Of a stretch of 8,158 nt of DNA, positions 5,088 through 8,158 are shown in pieces. The notes under the pieces were generated by a model. It was given only the letters and a program-made list of their open reading frames with translations. It had not been told where the DNA came from and made no database searches. This stretch comes from Campylobacteraceae bacterium (lineage in GTDB: Bacteria; Campylobacterota; Campylobacteria; Campylobacterales; Sulfurospirillaceae): assembly GCA_027040375.1 (NCBI GenBank), contig JALUMJ010000140.1, forward strand, positions 1 through 8,158, read 5' to 3'. Made by a program: the position numbers and the translations under genes. Positions within the stretch are counted from its first letter, which is position 1, and every line of letters starts with the position of its first letter.

Positions 5088-7240
5088 GCGGTTGCTGTGG
5101 AAATAAAACGAATTGTGAAAAAAGTACAATTAAGGCAGAAAAAGGCGAGATAAAAGTAGCCATAGTTGGGCAACCAAATGTTGGTAAAAGCTCCATCATC
5201 AATGCCTTAAGTAATGCCAAGCTACATGTAGGCAATTTTAGTGGTGTGACGGTTGAGAAAAAAGAGGTTTATGTTAAGAAAAATGGCTATGATGTATTGA
5301 TGACAGATTTACCTGGAATCTATGCTTTTAACGCTTACACGCCAGAAGAGCAGGTTGCAAAAGATTTTTTGATAAAAGAAGATTGTGATGTAATCGTAAA
5401 TGTTGTAGATGCAAATACACTTTCAAGAAACCTTATCTTTACTTTGCAGCTTTTAGATATGCATAAAAAGATGATTTTAGTGATAAACATGGTTGATGAG
5501 ATAGAAAAAAGAGATGGTAAAATCAACAAAAAAAGGATAGAAAAGCTTTTAGGAGTCCCTGTTATCTTGACTTCAGCAAAGCAAAACAGAGGTGTGGATG
5601 AGATTATTGACTGTATTATTGACACTTATAATGCTCATATTGTAAAAAATAAGATTTATTATAATGAAAAGATAGAACAAAGGATAGAGGATTTAGCTAA
5701 AATTTTACAAAAATCACAACATTTTAGAGATAAAGACTACTCGAGATTTATAGCGATTAGGCTGCTTGATAGGGATGAAAATATCTATAAAATAATACAT
5801 GATTTACCTATCTTTATAGAGGCTCATAAGGCATTGGAAAAGATGTATGCCAAGCTAGAAGCAGAGTTTGATGAAGATAGTACAACAGATATACTTGCAA
5901 ATGAAAGAGTGGCAATTGCACGCAATCTTCAGATGGAAGCAATAGATGTTAAAGAGGAAGAAGAGTCTCTTAGTGAAAAGATAGATAATTTTCTTATACA
6001 TCCTATATTGGGGCTTCCTATATTTTTATTTTTTATGTGGGCACTTTTTCAGCTGACATTTGTGCTTGGGAATTATCCCATGAATGTAATCAGTTCAATT
6101 TTTAGTGAGACTTCAGCTTTTTTAGCAGATTTGCTACCAAAAGGGGTATTTAACTCCGTATTGACTGATGGTATCTTGCCAGCAGTTGGTGCGATTGTGA
6201 TGTTTTTACCAAATATATTAGTTCTTTTTCTTGGCTTAAATTTATTAGAGCAGACAGGATATATGAGTAGAGCCGCTTATCTGATGGATGGTTTTATGAA
6301 AAGATTTGGACTACAAGGTAAAGCATTTGTGCCACTTGTGAGTGGATTTGGCTGTACGGTTCCTGCGTATATGGCGGCAAGAACCCTAAAAAATCCAAAA
6401 GACAGAATCATCACGATGCTTGTTCTTGGATTTATGAGTTGTGGTGCGAGACTGCCTATATATGTACTTCTAGTTTCTGCCTTTTTTACAAATGAAAATC
6501 CAGGAAATATTTTGTTTTTTATCTATATTGGTGGTGCAATTTTAGGCTTAATAGTGGCAAAGATTTTGCGGACAGTTCTTTTTAGAGGTGAGCCTGAGCC
6601 TTTTGTTATGGAAATTCCGCCTTATAGATTTCCGTCATTCAAAGCACTAGGTATGGACTTGTGGATAAAGACAAAGATGTTCTTAAAAAAAGCAGGTAGT
6701 TTTATAGCCATAGCTGCTATGATTATATGGTTTTTAAGTGCATATCCAGCAAATGACGATATGGTACAAAAATATAATGCTAAGATAGAGCAGACTAGTA
6801 GTGTTCAGCAAAAAGAGCAATTGAAGAACGACTTAAATTCAAAACTTTTGGAAAACAGTTATCTTGGAAGTGTTGGAAAATTTATAGAACCAGTTTTTGC
6901 ACCACTTGGTATGGATTGGAGGCTCAGCGTAGCTGTTGTGGCTGGATTGTCTGCCAAGGAAGTAGTGGTTTCTACTCTTGGAACTTTGTACTCAATGGGT
7001 GGAGTAAACGAAACGAATAAAGGCTTGATTGAAAAAATAAGAGCGAATGTGGATTTTAAAGCAGCTATTGCGCTGATAATCATCATAATGATTTATTCAC
7101 CTTGCTTGGCTGCTATGGGAACTTTTTATGCAGAAGTACCACAATGGGCATGGAGAGTATTTTATACTATATATCCAAATGTAGTAGCTTGGTTGATGGC
7201 ATTTGGGGCATATAAAACGCTAGCTTTGATGGGGTATTAA
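5084..7240 (+). CDS. feoB: FeoB, GTP-gated ferrous iron transporter
   Basis: This 718-aa inner-membrane protein is the main Fe2+ importer. The start at 5084 is chosen for its GGAGGAG site and ATGA overlap with feoA. The N-terminal G domain carries G1 GQPNVGKSS (29-37), a G2 Thr in SGVTVEKKE, G3 DLPG (75-78), G4 NMVD (135-138) and G5 TSAK; a helical GDI-like region follows (about 180-290). The membrane domain begins near residue 300. It has the two Gate motifs, GFGCTVPAYMAART (from 421) and SCGARLPIY (452-460), then SAKEVVVSTLG (623-633) and the conserved SPCLAAMGTF with C674. Length is normal for FeoB. Unusually, a cysteine cluster (C4, C5, C11) precedes the G domain within MSGCCGNKTNC and could bind metal. 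No feoC is adjacent; a second feoA-like gene follows instead. Expression is expected to rise when iron is scarce, through the upstream Fur box. Confidence 0.96.
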   Translation: MSGCCGNKTNCEKSTIKAEKGEIKVAIVGQPNVGKSSIINALSNAKLHVGNFSGVTVEKKEVYVKKNGYDVLMTDLPGIYAFNAYTPEEQVAKDFLIKEDCDVIVNVVDANTLSRNLIFTLQLLDMHKKMILVINMVDEIEKRDGKINKKRIEKLLGVPVILTSAKQNRGVDEIIDCIIDTYNAHIVKNKIYYNEKIEQRIEDLAKILQKSQHFRDKDYSRFIAIRLLDRDENIYKIIHDLPIFIEAHKALEKMYAKLEAEFDEDSTTDILANERVAIARNLQMEAIDVKEEEESLSEKIDNFLIHPILGLPIFLFFMWALFQLTFVLGNYPMNVISSIFSETSAFLADLLPKGVFNSVLTDGILPAVGAIVMFLPNILVLFLGLNLLEQTGYMSRAAYLMDGFMKRFGLQGKAFVPLVSGFGCTVPAYMAARTLKNPKDRIITMLVLGFMSCGARLPIYVLLVSAFFTNENPGNILFFIYIGGAILGLIVAKILRTVLFRGEPEPFVMEIPPYRFPSFKALGMDLWIKTKMFLKKAGSFIAIAAMIIWFLSAYPANDDMVQKYNAKIEQTSSVQQKEQLKNDLNSKLLENSYLGSVGKFIEPVFAPLGMDWRLSVAVVAGLSAKEVVVSTLGTLYSMGGVNETNKGLIEKIRANVDFKAAIALIIIIMIYSPCLAAMGTFYAEVPQWAWRVFYTIYPNVVAWLMAFGAYKTLALMGY

Positions 7241-7247
7241 GTAATTT

Positions 7248-7262
7248 TGATATACAATATCA
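7248..7262 (+). promoter_or_regulatory. Fur-box-like palindrome between feoB and the second feoA
   Basis: TGATAT-ACA-ATATCA is a perfect 6-3-6 inverted repeat in the 50-nt gap after feoB. It matches 11 of the 14 defined positions of the 7-1-7 Fur consensus, keeping the outer TGATA and TATCA. It could be a weaker Fur site giving the last gene separate iron control. The gap is AT-rich, so coincidence is possible. Confidence 0.35.
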
Positions 7263-7290
7263 TTAAAATTATTTTGAAAGATATGGCATA

Positions 7291-7602
7291 ATGATAAGTC
7301 TAGATAAACTAGAAAAAGGCACAAGAGCCATAGTGGAAAGTGTTGATTTAGAAAAAGAGATGAAAAGACGCTTTTCAAATATGGGTCTTAGCCGTGGTGT
7401 GATTTTGAGAGTTTGCAGAAAAACATTTGGGAGTGATAGCTTACATGTAAAGCTTGATTGTGCTGCTTGTATCGCTTTGAGTAAAAAAGAAGCATCTGAT
7501 ATAAAAGTAACTCCGATCGGTGGAGGCTGTGGGTTTAGACGCAGACAAGGACAAGATACAACTGAAAATTGTTGTGGTTTGCAAGAATGCAAAATTGATT
7601 AG
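7291..7602 (+). CDS. Second FeoA-domain protein with a cysteine-rich C-terminal tail
   Basis: The product has 103 aa. Residues 1 to about 76 form a FeoA-type SH3-like domain: ISLDKLEKGTRAIVESV, RRFSNMGLSRGVILRVCRKTFG, then an ALSKKEASDIKV end matching the usual ALR-E-A pattern. Beyond this lies a 27-residue tail, PIGGGCGFRRRQGQDTTENC and onward, absent from the first FeoA. The protein has seven cysteines: C42, the pair C57 and C60 (CAAC), and C80, C94, C95 and C100 in the tail. These suggest metal or iron-sulfur binding or redox sensing. The Cys-Cys-Gly tail motif echoes the FeoB N-terminus. The ATG at 7291 has only a weak ribosome-binding site. It lies 50 nt after feoB, where other bacteria may carry feoC, so it may serve a FeoC-like or second FeoA role. 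Its stop codon overlaps that of the convergent efflux gene. Domain call is firm, function inferred. Confidence 0.85.
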   Translation: MISLDKLEKGTRAIVESVDLEKEMKRRFSNMGLSRGVILRVCRKTFGSDSLHVKLDCAACIALSKKEASDIKVTPIGGGCGFRRRQGQDTTENCCGLQECKID

Positions 7603-8158
7603 TCATTTAATCCAGAATCATCATATGGATCAAGATGAACATTAATAACCCATTGATTTTTAGAATTTATCTCTTTTATCGCATCTTCTACTCTATCACC
7701 TGCATAATGTGCTTGCAAAAGAGATATGTCGCCATCAAAAACTAAATGAACATCTACAAAATTTGTATTAGCTGAATTTCTAGTCTTTAGAAAGTGATAA
7801 TCTTGTACTTTTCCTTCGCTCTTGATGATATTTTTTATCTTTTCAACAGTCTCTTCATCTAATGCTTTGTCTAAAAGTATCAATACTCCTTCTTTGAGAA
7901 TTTCGTATGCAGAATAGATTATATATAAAGATATAACTACACCCATTATAGAGTCAATAAGGTAAAAATCAGTAAAATATATGATGGCTAAAGATATAAG
8001 TATGACCCCATTGCTGTAAACATCTGTTTTGTAATGAAGAGCGTCAGCTTTTATAACCATATTATCTGTTTTTTTTGCAACATAATTTAAAAAAGCGACT
8101 AGGGCAAAAGTCAAAACCAAAGAAACAACCATCACGATGATAGATGAATCAAGGTTTG
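7599..8158 (-). CDS. FieF-type cation diffusion facilitator, C-terminal two-thirds (partial, 5' end outside window)
   Basis: The frame stays open to the window edge; a GTG at 8135 and an ATG just after it lie within a membrane helix and are not the true start. About 186 residues are visible. They begin in transmembrane helix 4 (NLDSSIIVMVVSLVLTFALVAFL) and continue into ADALHYKTDVYSN, the HxxxD metal site of helix 5 (His codon at 8036-8034), equivalent to His153 and Asp157 of E. coli FieF. Helix 6 is next, and a cytoplasmic ferredoxin-like domain contains LLDKALDEETVEKI, HFLKTRNSANTNFVDVHLVFDG and QAHYAGDRVEDAI. Such proteins export Zn2+, Fe2+ or Cd2+ by proton antiport as dimers. The alignment pattern is closest to the FieF group, but substrate cannot be fixed from sequence. 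It converges on the feo operon with a 4-nt overlap of stop codons. Confidence 0.9.
   Translation of the reverse strand, partial: NLDSSIIVMVVSLVLTFALVAFLNYVAKKTDNMVIKADALHYKTDVYSNGVILISLAIIYFTDFYLIDSIMGVVISLYIIYSAYEILKEGVLILLDKALDEETVEKIKNIIKSEGKVQDYHFLKTRNSANTNFVDVHLVFDGDISLLQAHYAGDRVEDAIKEINSKNQWVINVHLDPYDDSGLND

Overview
The window is AT-rich and gene-dense. Its gene content points to Campylobacterota (the former Epsilonproteobacteria), probably a free-living Sulfurimonas/Sulfurovum/Arcobacter-type organism. The evidence is a PgbA-like N-terminus divergent from a Csd3/HdpA-type M23 peptidase, a pairing I recall from Helicobacter and relatives, plus the general style of the proteins. The genus is inference. 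All intact genes look chromosomal and functional. I see no insertion sequence, phage gene, CRISPR array, tRNA or rRNA.

Layout. Positions 1-274 (minus) hold the start of a secreted PgbA-type protein. A short divergent promoter region follows. Positions 380-2943 (plus) are a two-gene unit: a secreted zinc peptidase that trims peptidoglycan (Csd3/HdpA type), then the Mg2+ channel MgtE 11 nt later. Positions 2977-4699 (minus) carry aguB (N-carbamoylputrescine amidase) upstream of a GntR/UTRA repressor gene. Between these two lies an 82-nt imperfect palindrome with 23-nt arms. Positions 4775-7602 (plus) are a ferrous-iron uptake operon with a clear Fur box: feoA, feoB (ATGA overlap) and a second, cysteine-rich feoA-like gene. 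Positions 7599-8158 (minus) are the 3' part of a FieF-type cation diffusion facilitator, whose stop codon overlaps that of the second feoA.

How the genes work together. The right half is a metal-homeostasis region: Fe2+ import (FeoA-FeoB-FeoA) faces a probable Fe2+/Zn2+ exporter tail to tail. The left half combines cell-envelope shaping with Mg2+ uptake. The middle is polyamine synthesis plus a ligand-responsive repressor whose effector cannot be told from sequence.

The features most worth a second look are the palindromic element at 3712-3793, the matching Cys-Cys-Gly clusters in the FeoB N-terminus and the second FeoA C-terminus, and the second Fur-like palindrome inside the feo operon. 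I did not find convincing evidence of a wholly new multi-gene system.
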